Both the position numbers and the translations under genes were made by a program. Below are positions 35,270 through 47,325 of a stretch of DNA of 64,000 nucleotides, in pieces (positions within the stretch are counted from its first letter, which is position 1; each line of letters starts with the position of its first letter). Origin of the DNA: Breviolum minutum Mf 1.05b.01 (lineage: Eukaryota; Sar; Dinophyceae; Suessiales; Symbiodiniaceae); contig DF239216.1 of NCBI GenBank assembly GCA_000507305.1, positions 227,932-291,931 of the forward strand, given 5' to 3'. The notes under the pieces are model-generated. The model was not told the origin of the DNA and searched no databases. It saw only the letters and a program-made list of their open reading frames with translations.

Positions 35270-35615
35270 ACCCCATGGCCTTACCAAGACGTGCCATCAA
35301 TGGCGATCTTAAACACAAGAGCATCTGCAGCTGGCTACTTGTTTGGGATCTGAAGCTTGCACCGCTGCCTGGAAAATATATTGTGTCTACCGGTAACGTG
35401 TTCGTGCCTGTCAGACTGTCTCAAACTGCTTGAGTCTTCTGGGTGTGATCGTGGTGTAGCGCGGTCACGCTGCGCCAATTGCTTACTATGGTGGAATGTT
35501 CGCAGTTTGTGTCTTGGCATAGATATGTGAGAAGGAAGCTTACTAGGCCAAGAAAGGACTGTCTTGGCGGGGCTTCAGCAGAGATTGAGCCAAGCCCAGA
35601 AGTGAATGATCGAGG

Positions 35616-35797
35616 AGTAGGAGTAGTAGTAGTAGTAGTAGTAGTAGCAGCAGTAGTAGTAGTAGTAGTAGTAGTAGTAGAAGTAGAAGTAGAAGTAGAA
35701 GTAGTAGTAGCAGCAGCAGTAGTAGTAGTAGCAGCAGCAGCAGTAGTAGTAGTAGTAGCAGTAGTAGTAGCAGTAGTAGTAGTAGCAGGAAGAGGAG

Positions 35798-35867
<70 letters not shown>

Positions 35868-35871
35868 AGAG

Positions 35872-35965
<94 letters not shown>

Positions 35966-35966
35966 G
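35616..35966. repeat. (TAG)n trinucleotide array, about 350 bp
   Basis: Almost continuous GTA/TAG repeats with a few CAG and AGG interruptions. The poly-Val/Ser frame on + and the poly-Leu/Tyr frame on minus are by-products. The array length in the assembly may be unreliable. Confidence 0.95.
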
Positions 35967-36033
35967 GCAGGGACCAGCTGATGAAGCAGATGAAACGGCA
36001 GGGCTATGCCGTGGTAAAAAAAAGGCAGAGGAC

Positions 36034-36120
36034 TGAGGGTTGAAAAAATAAGGTAGAGGACCTGGGTTTGAAAAAGTGAGGGGAGGGGGTTGAAAAAATA
36101 AGGTCGAGGGCTGAAAAAAT
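36034..36120. repeat. Purine-rich GAGGGTTGAAAAAATAAGG repeats (right arm)
   Basis: Three or four units of GGGTTGAAAAAATAAGG type, the reverse complement of the cluster at 33855-34205. Confidence 0.7.
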
Positions 36121-36180
36121 GATGTGCCCGATTATACACGCAGATTTCGTGGAACATGAAGAGTTACATTACAGCCAGCC

Positions 36181-38131
36181 AAGTGGTTCCCTCATTGAAT
36201 TTTTAGTTTGATTTTGGTCCAGTGGAGGCCATCATGACCAAGTCGGCCCTTTTGCGCAAGAAGATTTTGACGGTGATTCCACGGGTGCGCCTGGCCGTGT
36301 CACGTGTCAATCCATGACGGAAGTGTGTCCAAGTTTGACGCCAGGGCGGCCGAGCTGTTGGCTGTGGTGTTCTGGGAGCAACTTACGAGTGGCCATAGAG
36401 CACAGTTTCAGAGATTTTGATGCCGGGAGAAGAAAGGAAACATTTTCCGCAAAATTTATGGTATGTCACCTTCTGTCCAAAAAATGCGATATTCACAGTG
36501 CTGTTTCGCTTTCCATTGAGTATTAATTCCTATGTTATGATGTCGTTGTATGTTTGGTCAATTTTTTAAATTTTTATTGCGTTGCCATTGGTCACTCTCT
36601 TGCAAAAGTTTTGGAATTGAGGCGCACGAAAGCCTTGCCTGATAGCTACTCCGATTGCAACTGGCCTAAGGTGCTGCAAAGTGTCAAGTTGCAACAGTGT
36701 CCCCCCTTGCGAAGATTTATCGTCGGCAAGGCGGTTCACAACCAGATTGGAGTTCACTACTTGTTGGAACCTCAACCTTATGTGTTTGATGTTTTGTTGG
36801 TTAGATGTTAAGAGCAGAGGTATCAACAGTAGTTGTTGTATATAGCGGTAGCCGCAGACGTCACAAATCTTACATACATGGAGCCCAAACTTAAGAGCTG
36901 TTTGGAAGTATTTCAAAAATATATTGGAGGTGCAGGGTAGATACTCCAGCTTAAGCATGGACCTTGAAGTCTCTCACCTAGTGTTTGTTGGGCAAAGGCC
37001 TGGTGGTGGTCCTCAATATGATGGTTTGTTGAGGAGTGCCTGGGTGTGCATCCGATGTGAAGCAGATCTTCATAAGCATGCCAGATGAATAGGAAGAACT
37101 TGAAACATGAGGAAATTAATGACAGCATTTCTTTCGTGTTTGGTTCTTTTAGAGTATTTCATATTCATTTTCCATTGAGATTGGATTCTTGCTAAGGTCC
37201 TTCTGACAAGCGGACGCTGCTTGGTTGGCACGCGAGTTTGGAGGATGTTTTCAAAAGTACCACAGAAGATTTGTCGCACTTTATATGTGACAACATCATC
37301 CAGTGAAATCACTCAAATTAGGTTTGCGCTGCTTTGCCCATTTATGTAGCGAGGTCTATCATCAAGTAGTCACTTTCAGAAGACCTTCCGGTGATCAAAC
37401 TTGCAGCTTTGACGATGGATATAGAGGTGTTTCAGAAGAAACTATGGCATTTAGAAGCTTTAGCCTCAAATGCACACTCCAAATGCGGGGCTTATTTTCT
37501 CTTCAGATGAAATCCTGCAGGTAGGGATTTATATAGTTGTATAGAATCACATTGTAAAGTTGTGCAGGAGAAATTGTCCTTCGTTGTTTGTGTGTTTGTT
37601 TCTGGAGCCCTTGGCGGTTTTGAGGCTCCACCCAACACTTCAGAGCAGCGAGTTCTATTCCATTCCCAGTCAAAACCTCAGTTGCAAGAACTTCAAAAAA
37701 CTGTTAGATGCTGACCCCACAGTAATGTCAGAATGTCACTAAAGGATAAGTTGAGTCAAGTTGATTTGTATTGGTCAGGAGCCAAACGCTTCCATGGCAC
37801 CTTCCCCAATGGAGAGCTGAACCCTGAAGAGGCGACCATGGGTATGTTTTGATGGTAGTCTAGTGCTATGTCCTGATTGATCAATGTAGGTTTGATCGTC
37901 AACATTCGTAAACACTGTTTCATTGCAATATATTGCCGTGTCTTCATTGATCTACTACTCTACATTTTGATGGTAGTCATGTGGGTTTGGCAGTTTCACA
38001 CGATTTGTATGAGGTTCAGAAGCGTGCTCCACCAGGGTTTGGACCCTCAGCGCATTTCACTCATCTTGGATGAAAAGTTTTACCTGAAGAAAGCCTGGTT
38101 GGATTCCATGTCAATTTCTGGATATACCTGA
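36181..38131. other. Stretch with weak exon candidates
   Basis: 36230-36316 on the + strand reads MTKSALLRKKILTVIPRVRL, and 36620-36800 reads RRTKALPDSYSDCNWPKVLQ and onward. Both look protein-like, but no domain is seen and splice sites are not convincing. The remainder is A+T-rich and featureless. Confidence 0.3.
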
Positions 38132-40953
38132 CAGGCCTGGTGCTTACATGAAGTCTGTGCCTGGTGGTACTGCCGGGATCGCCCGGGTGTTGGGATTTTT
38201 TGGCATCCGAGAATAGAAGAGTTTTGAAATGGGCAATGATTCATGGAACAAGCATCAAGCTGTTGAAAAATAAAAATAAACAAGCCACACACTCACATTA
38301 TGACTGACGTTTCAGCTTTTTCTTGTAGTTCCTCCACAATTTTCAGATGGTTCCTCAGGCCTTCACAGTGGATGGTGGGGAGACGGCACATGCCTCAGAT
38401 TTGTCATTTACTCCACGTGAATTCGTCATGTGATTTCCTTGAACGCAAATTCAAATAATTAGCTGATTAAGTGTGTGCATAAAGTTGATTCCGGAAATTA
38501 TGCAACTGTAAGCCTGGTCCGCTATCGTTTTCTCCATGTTTCATCCCCCAGTTTGGCATGGGAAGATTCCAAAAGCACCTGCTTCCAAGATCGTCCTTGG
38601 AGCCAACCACACGTATCCTTGGAAGAAGGCCATGGGCAGACAGTCTTCGACCCAGTTTGCCGTGTCACGGGGCCACGTGCCGCCAATCAGACAGCACATG
38701 TAACTCGTCCTTTAGTCACAGTCCTTAATTCATACTGCCAAGAACACAATGGAAAACATGAATTGTGATTATCATGTTATGATGATTCTTGGAAGGCAAA
38801 CAAGTTACATCCCTTAATAATGTGATGAACCTTGGCTCACATTGTTTGGCTAAGGCTCAATCCCATTGAAGCAGATGCTACGACCTTGGAGTCTGCACCG
38901 TCTGGCACCTACAATGCGATGTTTGTTTTTTTTTCAGACCCTTTTTGAAAACTAACAAAGACATGGCCTGAGTGTACTGTATTTTTAGATCATTTTGGTA
39001 TCCTCATTCATGATTTTGGATGATTTTTTGACATATTTGGACATATTTGGACCTTTGCTTTATTTGTGGTGGTTTCTTGAGGGTCTTTGCCAGTTGCAAA
39101 GCCCAAAGCCACTTGGATTCCAGGTGTTACACTTTCCCCAAGACCCGTCGTATGGTGGCAGATACTTTTGCAGGGCATGGCCTGAAGGAGTTCAAAGATT
39201 GATCGGTGGAAAGGTTAGATTTGAATTGAGCTGAATTCTAAAGTTATATTAAAGAGGTTTGCTTGTTGGGTTCCCAGCAGCAACACTGCGATGTCATGAC
39301 AATGACAAAGCCAAAATGCAATGCACGTTTCCATTCACGTGCCTAGACATGGCCCTTGCATTTTGTTCGACAGCATCCACACCGTTCTACTGCGTTTTCC
39401 TACGCTTCGTGTTAGACTCCTCCGAGTGCTTAGAGTCATTGCTTTGTACCTCAACCACTAAGTACGTGCGTTTGTGATGTGTGATTGTTTTGGTGAAATA
39501 GTGGTGACCAGAGTCATGTAGCATCAATGGAGCATCCCTTGCTGTGGCATCACATTGCGTTGAAGGACGGTGGCCCAGTCAAGACAGACACTGGCTCCCT
39601 CTCACCAGGACTTGATGTGTTTTCATTGGAGAGGTATGATACTCTTTCTGTATGTCATCAGTGCTACAACAAAACACATTGTGACCTTTGCGCACAAAGG
39701 TGCAACAATATTATGTCGTAGTTTTGAACATTAATGGCATTTTACAATCTCGGCAGGATACGTCTATGAGCTCCATTCAACAGTGCGGCCCATGTATGGC
39801 ACGCGCACATTGGATGGCACCCAGTCTTGCGTGAGGACAGTGTTTGACTTTCTTGCTGGATCACGATGGTGGAAAATGAAACTAGTGGTTTTGTCCCAGA
39901 GCTGTTAAGGCATATCTACTTGACACACCTCCTTTCAGCTGCGTTGAGTGTCACACACGCTGTTCTTGAGTTCCTGACATTGGTTTTTTCTGTTTCCAAC
40001 TGGGATCCACAAGAAAAGCTTGAGACCCAACTTGTTTGACGTTGTTTGAGCGTGTTTCGCGAGGAGAAAGACTCGCACGCGACTGGCAGGGCATATGAAA
40101 CCACGTGTGCGATGCTATCCCATGAGTGTGGAGGCAAGTTACATGGTGAGTGGATTCCTCGACTCATGAATCCAACACAAGTGCCAGAAATCGTGTTTTC
40201 CATACTGATGTTAGGTTTTTGTGCAGAGCACCTGCAAAGTTGACACTATCATGTGTTGTATGGTTCTCAACTTTGTTGCAACATATTACAATCCAGCATG
40301 CACCATAGTGCAACCACATATTTGAAAATCAAGTATAAGGTAACAAGAAACAATAAGATACACGAAGCTCATCGGAATTGTCGTAGAGTACCTGCAATTT
40401 TACAAAGATTGCAAAGCCATGATGCAGGCAGAACGTGCGCAGAGTGATGGTACCTGATGCTGCGTGGAACAAGGGATGGTGTCAGTGCCAAAATTGCCAT
40501 GTCGGTGTCAAGATGGAGGCTTTTCAACCAAACACGAGTCTGAAAACATCTGAAAACCACATATACCATCCTACACTTAGGACAATCGTTTCACCGTCTC
40601 ACATTGTCAACGTAAACTCTTGAGACTCCGCCAAGTGGAGAAAACTGAGAAAAAATCGCTTGGAACTCTGTAAGTCTTCAGTGATGTTTTGGGAATGTGG
40701 CCTGGACATGCCGGAGCATCATAGGCAGTTTGCGATCTTCGCTGCAGACGGATATAGTTTAGTTGGGATTATATGACAAAAATATACAAAAATCATAGTG
40801 ATGCCATGGTTTCAGGGGGGACCACCATCGCAGTCGCTTACTCTTCAAGTGCCTTTCGCTTTTCCATCTCGCACGGGATTTTTCACCGATATGGAGACGC
40901 TGCTCTCAGTTGCGCCGTTTTTGGAGGCAATACTTGATGCCCAAGTGCAATGA
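38132..40953 (+). CDS. Scattered exons of an unidentified gene
   Basis: Exon-like segments with matching splice sites are: 38132-38210 (PGAYMKSVPGGTAGIARVLG, GA donor); 39124-39213 (VLHFPQDPSYGGRYFCRAWP, GT donor); about 39527-39634 (WHHIALKDGGPVKTDTGSLS, GT donor); about 39757-39832 (YVYELHSTVRPMYGTRTLDG); about 40049-40140 (EEKDSHATGRAYETTCAMLS, donor GTGAGT); and 40816-40953 (GGPPSQSLTLQVPFAFPSRT, then FLEAILDAQVQ and a stop). The order and strand suggest one gene ending at 40953, but not every junction keeps phase, so exons are missing or there is more than one gene. No family is recognised. Confidence 0.35.
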
Positions 40954-42006
40954 ATCGAGCATGATGTTTGCTCCCTTAGGTAGAGACAGTTTTTAGGCTT
41001 CAGGATTTGGAGGCGTTGGGGGAATCATTATATTGGAACCTTGAACAAAGGATGACAGTAGAGAACAGTTTCCTTGGTCCAGGGGCTCCAGTATGCCCAT
41101 GGTGGCACCGTGATCGACTCCTTGGCGAAACAATTGAGGCTGGTTGATGTTGATTGATGTATTCGGGCATCAAGCATCATGGTACCACAGCCATGCCATG
41201 CCATGCCAAACTTCAAAGTACATAATTACTCTGCAAGTTGCAATGTCCCGTTATATTCCGTTTGTTGATGTCAATTTGTTTTGGTTTGCTTTGAGCAACG
41301 CTTGTAAGTAGGGAACAAGATTCAGCAACAGTTGTTGCATGGCTCCAGGAAGGGTTTGCCTCTACGACTGCATCCACATCAGCTCAGTCATGTTCTGAAA
41401 GCCATATTCCTGGGTGAAGACAACAGGCTGTACATGGCTGAAGTTGAAGGTGGGAGCAAGTCGAAGGTCACCGAGATCATGCATGGCCAGAAACCATGGG
41501 AGTTGGTCGCGGAAAGGAAGTCCGATCTGAATGAAGTACAGCTTTCAGGCACCAGAGAGGAGGCCGCAAATTGCAAGGGAGGGAGGAGGGATGGTGTGAT
41601 GACCCTGATGACCCGACCATGGATTTATTTGATCCAGAGAATTTGTTTCAAGGAGAACGATGGTATTTGAAGATCAACACTTGACATTCCTGATAGTGAA
41701 GCAGATGCATGACTCCAGCGTAGTGGCTAACTTGTCATTGGACATTTAACATCACTGAATGGAGTGTCTTCCTGCTTTTCATAATGTGCAATAATGTTCA
41801 AATGTGACGTCGAGACGGTAACGACAGCTTGATAGATTTTATCAGGCAGCAAAATCAGAATGTGCCAGTTGCACATCTCTTGAGATCCCCTGTTTCAAGA
41901 AGAAATAACATGCAATACGGCATAATTTCGAAATTCACGTTGATACAACCACGACGGAAACATACTGCAACCACATGCGCATAGCTGCAAGACCAATCGA
42001 CAACCA

Positions 42007-44448
42007 CCTTTTGTTGCCGCATGTGTGCGAGATTCCTGGGAGGCCTTGGTGCTGAGCCATTTTCTCGAGTTATTTTCTGTGCCCAGCGTGAGTGGTGTGA
42101 TGACTCGCGTTTTGAGAGATTTTAAGGTGCGAAATACCTTGTTTGGATGTTTTGAAACATCTTTGAAATAGGTGAACCGAATTAATATCCCATTAATTAT
42201 AAAGGATATTCAATCATTGCTGTGATGCTTGTATTATGATTAAGATCTTTTATATTTCGTGCAACATGTGTGTGTGTGAGAGCACTGATAGAATCTCGTA
42301 GGCAGGGTTGTTTTTTTTCAATTTTAAGAAACCTGAAGGTTCTCCAAGTCGCTTGCAGCAGCGATCACTGTTTGGCTTTGGCTACCAATGGACAGGTGTT
42401 TTCCAAAGGCAGGAACGACTGGGGGCAACTTGGATTGGGGAATACTGCTCCATCGAACGGTTGGCAACAAGTTCCCTTGCCGATGGAGACAGGTTCGGCG
42501 CGATTTGCGACTTTCGTGGCTTGTGGATCGCACCATTCCATAGTCATTTGTGAGCAGGAGTCAGTGCACGCATTCGGACAAAACCAGTGCTTGCAATTAG
42601 GATGTTCGGATGGGAACATCAGGAGCAGGCCATTGTTGATCAGCTGCCCAGAACAAATCAAGAAGGTATGTTGTGGTTTAAATCATACTTTGCTCTTGGA
42701 TTCTTCTGGCAAAGTGTTTGGCTGTGGGAGCGGACAAAACTGCCAGTTGGGCCGCAACTTGCGCTCAAACCATACTGTCACAGCAATCACTTTGCCACCA
42801 GCCGTTAAAGCACGTGTGGTTGACATCATTTCCAACCCACACTTAGACGTGTCAGTTCTTCTAGATGAGGAAGGCATTTTGTACATTTGCGGAGCGGCTG
42901 GTGAATTGTTTGGACATAGCAATCCCATTGAGGACTTTTTCCCATTGAAGCAATCTTTTGTGGTGGTGAACTCGCAAATTGTGTGCATGCAACCAGACAC
43001 TACCAGTTACAAAGCCTGCTTCAACGAATCGACATGCTGTGACATAGAGGTGCGAACAAGAGATGTTTCAGAACCCATATATTTTGGTTGGGACACAATC
43101 CGAGCTCGCTCTCCATATTTGACCAAACTTGTTGACAGCGAGCTGAGGGATGTACAAAAGTTGCAGGATGGAAAGAGGAAGGTGACAATTGAGAAATACA
43201 CTTGGAAAACACAATTTGCATATGGCAAGTACCTTCATGAAAATGTCCTCGACGCAGAGCCACAGACTCTTCTCGAATTGCTCCAGCTGGCTGATGAATA
43301 TCAAGATGAAACTGGTTTGGCATCGCTGTGTGCCAGCATGTTAATCCGAAAGGTCACCGCTGCCAACTTGGCAGATTGCTTAGAGCACTGCATCAACATC
43401 AAATTTCCAGCCTTGGCGCCTGGTTTAGTCAAACAAGGCATGGTGAAGATGGCAAAACACTTCGAAATCAATAGGGCATATACTGTATTATTTGTACTAC
43501 AACGTATGGTACAGATTGCATACAGATGTACAAATATTTATGATGGAAAACGTTGCTAAGCTTACATCCACAATGGCTTTTGATCTTAGTAAGAGACTAT
43601 TGGTTTCATGCCTTGACTGTTTTCAAGTCTCCTTGATTTGGAACGGAAATGTTTCCCAAACAGTCCAACAATTCCAACTATACTTGTAATTTTTGTCATT
43701 GTCTTCCAGCATAATACTATTGAAACTTGTAAAAATTCAAAATTGCTTTTTGTCGTATCATGACCCCCTATTTGTTATTTGATGCTTAACACTACTTGTT
43801 TCCCCAGATAGCAGGAGCTACTAGGCTTCTTACTTCTGAGAGGGGAGGGGCTTGGTGCATCTTGGTGCCACCGTTGGATCTTTGGGTGCCGTGCTAGGTG
43901 GGTGCTGTTTTGGGTTTGGTCTTGGATGTTGTTTTGGGTGCTGTAAGGGAAGTGCTTGGTGCCACGGTTGCATTTTTTCGCGTTGTTTTGGTTGCTGGTC
44001 AGGGATGTGCCAAGGTGGTAAGTGTTTTGGAACGACGAACGTTGACAATGAGCGTAAACGTGAAGTTGTGGTTTTGGTGTGCTGTAGATGTGCATTGAAC
44101 TCAAGAATGCTACTCGTATCTAGCATCTATGCTGGTGTACTTCGTTGGAAGCGGAATGCACAGTCCTTTTCCGTTGGCCTCAAGATGTTCTCCGGCACAG
44201 GACTCACCCTTTCCAATGTCTGCGATGTTTTGAATGTGATAGCGCGGGCAGAAGATGCAGTAGCAGCGGCAAACCCGAGGGATGAACTTTCTGAGTCACT
44301 AATTGCCAACATCAAGGCGATTGGTATGGCTTTCGCAGCTCAGCATGGCACAGCAGTGATTGAGGGTGCCCAATTTTCTGAGCTGCTACCGCGGATTGCC
44401 AAGGAATTTTTGTTGAAGCTTGCCAAGCTGAAGCTTCTGAAGACATAG
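42007..44448 (+). CDS. RCC1-repeat / BTB-domain protein
   Basis: Exon 42339-43475 (AG|G acceptor) encodes RCC1 propeller repeats: VLQVACSSDHCLALATNGQV, FSKGRNDWGQLGLGN, ACGSHHSIVI...HAFGQNQCLQLG, and CCGLNHTLLLDSSGKVFGCG with GQNCQLGRN. A BTB/POZ region follows (CDIEVRTRDVSEPIYFGWDT, TIEKYTWKTQFAYGKYLHEN, TLLELLQLADEYQDETGLAS), then a BACK-like helical stretch. An upstream exon (about 42007-42126, SWEALVLSHFLELFSVPSVS...RVLRDFK, GT donor 42127) joins in phase. A terminal exon at about 44089-44448 ends FSELLPRIAKEFLLKLAKLK and a stop. Between 43475 (GC donor) or 43484 (GT donor) and 44089 the join is uncertain. The likely role is a BTB-type adaptor, perhaps for cullin-3 ligases (family inference); there are too few RCC1 repeats here for a full seven-blade propeller. 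Confidence 0.8.
43850..44040. repeat. GT-rich TGTTTTGGGT repeats in the RCC1/BTB gene intron
   Basis: Imperfect repeats of GGTGCTGTTTTGGGT and CTTGGTGCCACGG type. They give open frames on both strands that I do not regard as coding. Confidence 0.6.
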
Positions 44449-45398
44449 TCCTGAAAGGAATCGAAACATGTACTCATTCCGGATTGGTGCCTGCAAGGGA
44501 AGAAGGTCTGTACCTATAGGTTCATGTCCATCACGATGATTGAAATTAATCCATCCATGTTGTTTACAGTCCACTGCGTAATATATAATGTATTTCAACG
44601 ATTCAAGCATTCCGATTTATCCAACTGCATACTTACCGCAGGGCCACGCAGAAGCGTGCTCAACTCGAGTCTCTTCCCAAGAGTTTGAGTCAGACTCTGC
44701 AGCACCAATGGTAGGCTCTAGTCACTCTAGTTTTGTTGACTTGGTGCAAGGGGAATCGCATAGAATTCTCAGTGCCTGTAAATCAAAGTTCATTTCTGAT
44801 TCCATGTTTTGTATTACAATAGGATTGCCTCAAGTCCTTGTCAGCCAGCGAAACATCTCTACCCGCCTTTACAGCCACCTCGTTCCAGCACAAAAGATGC
44901 GAAGCAGCCGGCGGACTTGAATATCTTCCTAGATTTAACTGCGCGAACTTGAAAATGAAGAGCTGCAGGGCAGCTGGTCCTGTAAAGAGCTTGTTTCCAG
45001 GGTGTGAGTGGTGCTTGAACAGTGCTTAAGCTTGTTTTTTGCTGGATTTTTGTGTCGTCTCAAGCTGTTCAGAACAAATAGAGCTAGTCGATGCTATTGG
45101 CAAGTTGGTACTCGCTGCATTGCTTCGGTTTGGTCATGGCAAACCCAAATGTAATCTCGCATAGTTTTCTGACTAGAAGAGATCAATTCCACAAGGTCCT
45201 GCAACATCCCACTCCCTCCCGCATTTGAGAAAGATGCAATGAAGCCTTACGGAAAATTTAGGATACATTGACTTGACGTAGCTACTTTGCATTTTGTGTC
45301 ATTGTCGCACCAAGCTTCAAGGCCCTTACAACGATGCGTTTCAGCAGCATGTTTGTGAAATTATATTCCCCATACTTGATGGGTCTATGAAATGAAAC
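44449..45398. other. Gene-free flank
   Basis: An open frame at 44588-44920 has no recognisable motif. Nothing else is seen. Confidence 0.3.
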
Positions 45399-46045
45399 CC
45401 CTGTTCCTCTATAAAATGATGATTTGGGGACCCATTCTATAGAGGAATTAGTGCTGTTTAGTAAAACCATGATTTCCATGTAAGGAGGTTTTTCATTTTA
45501 TAGTAATCTATATTAATCTATCATTTTATAGAGGAATAAGTTCTATTGCAGGTTTTTCATTTTATAGATGAGGGGTTTCCCGCGTGACATTCCAAGACAA
45601 TGGCATGTTGTGTGGATGATTTTCATTTTATAGAGGAAATGTTTTCTAATCCAATTGGATTCGTCCAGGAGGCCCACCGCCTCCAAAACATACCCTCCCA
45701 GGTACGTACCTTTAAGCGCAACGTAACAAGACCTATCGCTAGTCAAAATCCAGTTGATAGAATGTTTTAAATAAAAAATATTCAGAAGTTGTTTTTTTCA
45801 AAATGGTCAAGATGACATGGATCAATTTCATAATATACACAGTGATGTTTCCATGCTGTTTTTCACCGTTGATTAGGATTGTGCAGGTGAATTTCATTTT
45901 ATACACCAAAAGGTTTTTACATGGATTCCTGGCTGGACTGACTTTTTAAATCAAGTCATTTTATAGAGCCACCTTGTTTTTCATTTTATAGAGAGTCATT
46001 GGGTGTTTTTCATTTTATAGAAGGGTTTCCTCTATATAATGACAT
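45399..46045. repeat. Cluster of TTTTCATTTTATAG(AGG) repeats
   Basis: About ten copies of a core TTTTCATTTTATAGAGG, irregularly spaced (45490, 45552, 45619, 45957, 45979, 46006 and others), occur with at least two reverse-complement copies (CCTCTATAAAATGA at about 45406). The 13-15 base core is well conserved while the spacers differ. The reverse strand carries TATAAAA in every copy. Confidence 0.75.
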
Positions 46046-46348
46046 GAATGGGGTCGCAGGGCTCAACTAAGGGGGATGAAATTATAACATGTTGCCTCAA
46101 TCTTGCATAGTTTATAGTTTCATGTTCATGGATGCTTGCAAAATTTATCTTTGATTCATTGGTTTCAAAATGAAACTTGTATCCGTGATAGCGTTTGGAT
46201 GTTTGGATTTGGGACATAAATACCTGAAATATGTTTTACTGATATAATATGCAATACCTTTTTGTAGTTTTTTTGTTCAACTATAGTCTATAGTATTGAA
46301 ACAGTCAGACATGTGGCTGAATGTTCGCCGCTGACTGGAGGCTTGGCA

Positions 46349-46401
46349 TGGCGACTGATGCATCAGAGAAGCCAGTTGAGGAAGTTGAAGAGGCCTTCAA
46401 G
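46349..46401 (+). CDS. Possible first exon
   Basis: ATG 46349 opens MATDASEKPVEEVEEAF, followed by a GTAGCA donor. An acidic N-terminus with good codon balance suggests the start of a gene whose next exons could be at 47100-47320. There is no domain evidence. Confidence 0.3.
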
Positions 46402-47102
46402 TAGCATTGACGTACAGTTTGCCAGTCACTGTGGTGTTAACTAGTTTTGTCCCTATGTCATACTGGAGATATCCCATGATGTTTGGAAATGCCTGGGTGA
46501 TCAGGTAAAGGCAGTCACGTAACATCAGTGAGACATACTTACCATATACTAATACTGATATGATTTAGATATGTCCACCTAATCTATATACAGATTCCCC
46601 TTTACAAAACCGGGTTGCCCAGGAATATTTACCACAAAAGCGAGTCGCCGACATATTTGGGGTCGCCTAGGTGTCCACTGAGTCCCCAAAGGGGGAGGTG
46701 GAGCTGCAAAGGTGGGGAAATTGTGCCAGTTGCAAGCCCCACCAAAAAGCAAAGATGGAAACAACTCTAAGAAACTTGTATTGTAGAGTGTTGATATGAA
46801 GATTATGAAGATGCTAAAGTTGATAGCAACGGCTATGAAGGTCTTTTTCTGCCATCAATGAAGATTCTGGCGCTCCTTGGGGTGGTGGAATCGAGGCCTG
46901 GCAGGAAATTGTGTTTTAGGGTTTCCACTGTTGTCTTTGGCAGTTGACTCGAAGTGCCATGACAATCCAAGGCAAATTTGGGAAATTTCGCATTTATCCA
47001 TTGCTTAGTTGCATGTCCAGAAGTTGGATATTTCAATCAAATGTCAAAATGTCATGTACTCTTGGCCTGTCTGAAACACTATGAAAGCTGAAGAGAGATG
47101 TG

Positions 47103-47325
47103 AGTGATGGCATGTTGTCACCGCATGAACCTGGTGAACTTGTTTGGTTCCCACATGGTCGCTCACATGATCCCGTTGCTCAGGGCTTGACCGTAAAAGT
47201 CGGGCTTTTGGGCGCAGACATCGACAACCTTCGGGAGGTTTGCCCTGGGGATACTGTTTATGCTTCTGATTTGTCTTGTGGTTTGGAAGTTCAAGTGCAG
47301 ATCTTCACAGTTTCCAAACAAGATC
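47103..47325 (+). CDS. Unidentified exon-like segment
   Basis: The frame reads SDGMLSPHEPGELVWFPHGR, then TVKVGLLGADIDNLREVCPG, then DTVYASDLSCGLEVQVQ. Composition is clearly protein-like. It becomes hydrophobic and low-complexity after about 47325, where an intron probably begins. No family is recognised. Confidence 0.4.

Noticed and set aside
35479..36157. Long poly-Val/Ser (+) and poly-Leu/Tyr (-) open frames
   Set aside because: They are translations of the (TAG)n microsatellite.
42324..43323. Several minus-strand frames across the RCC1/BTB exon
   Set aside because: They are shadows of a clear coding exon.
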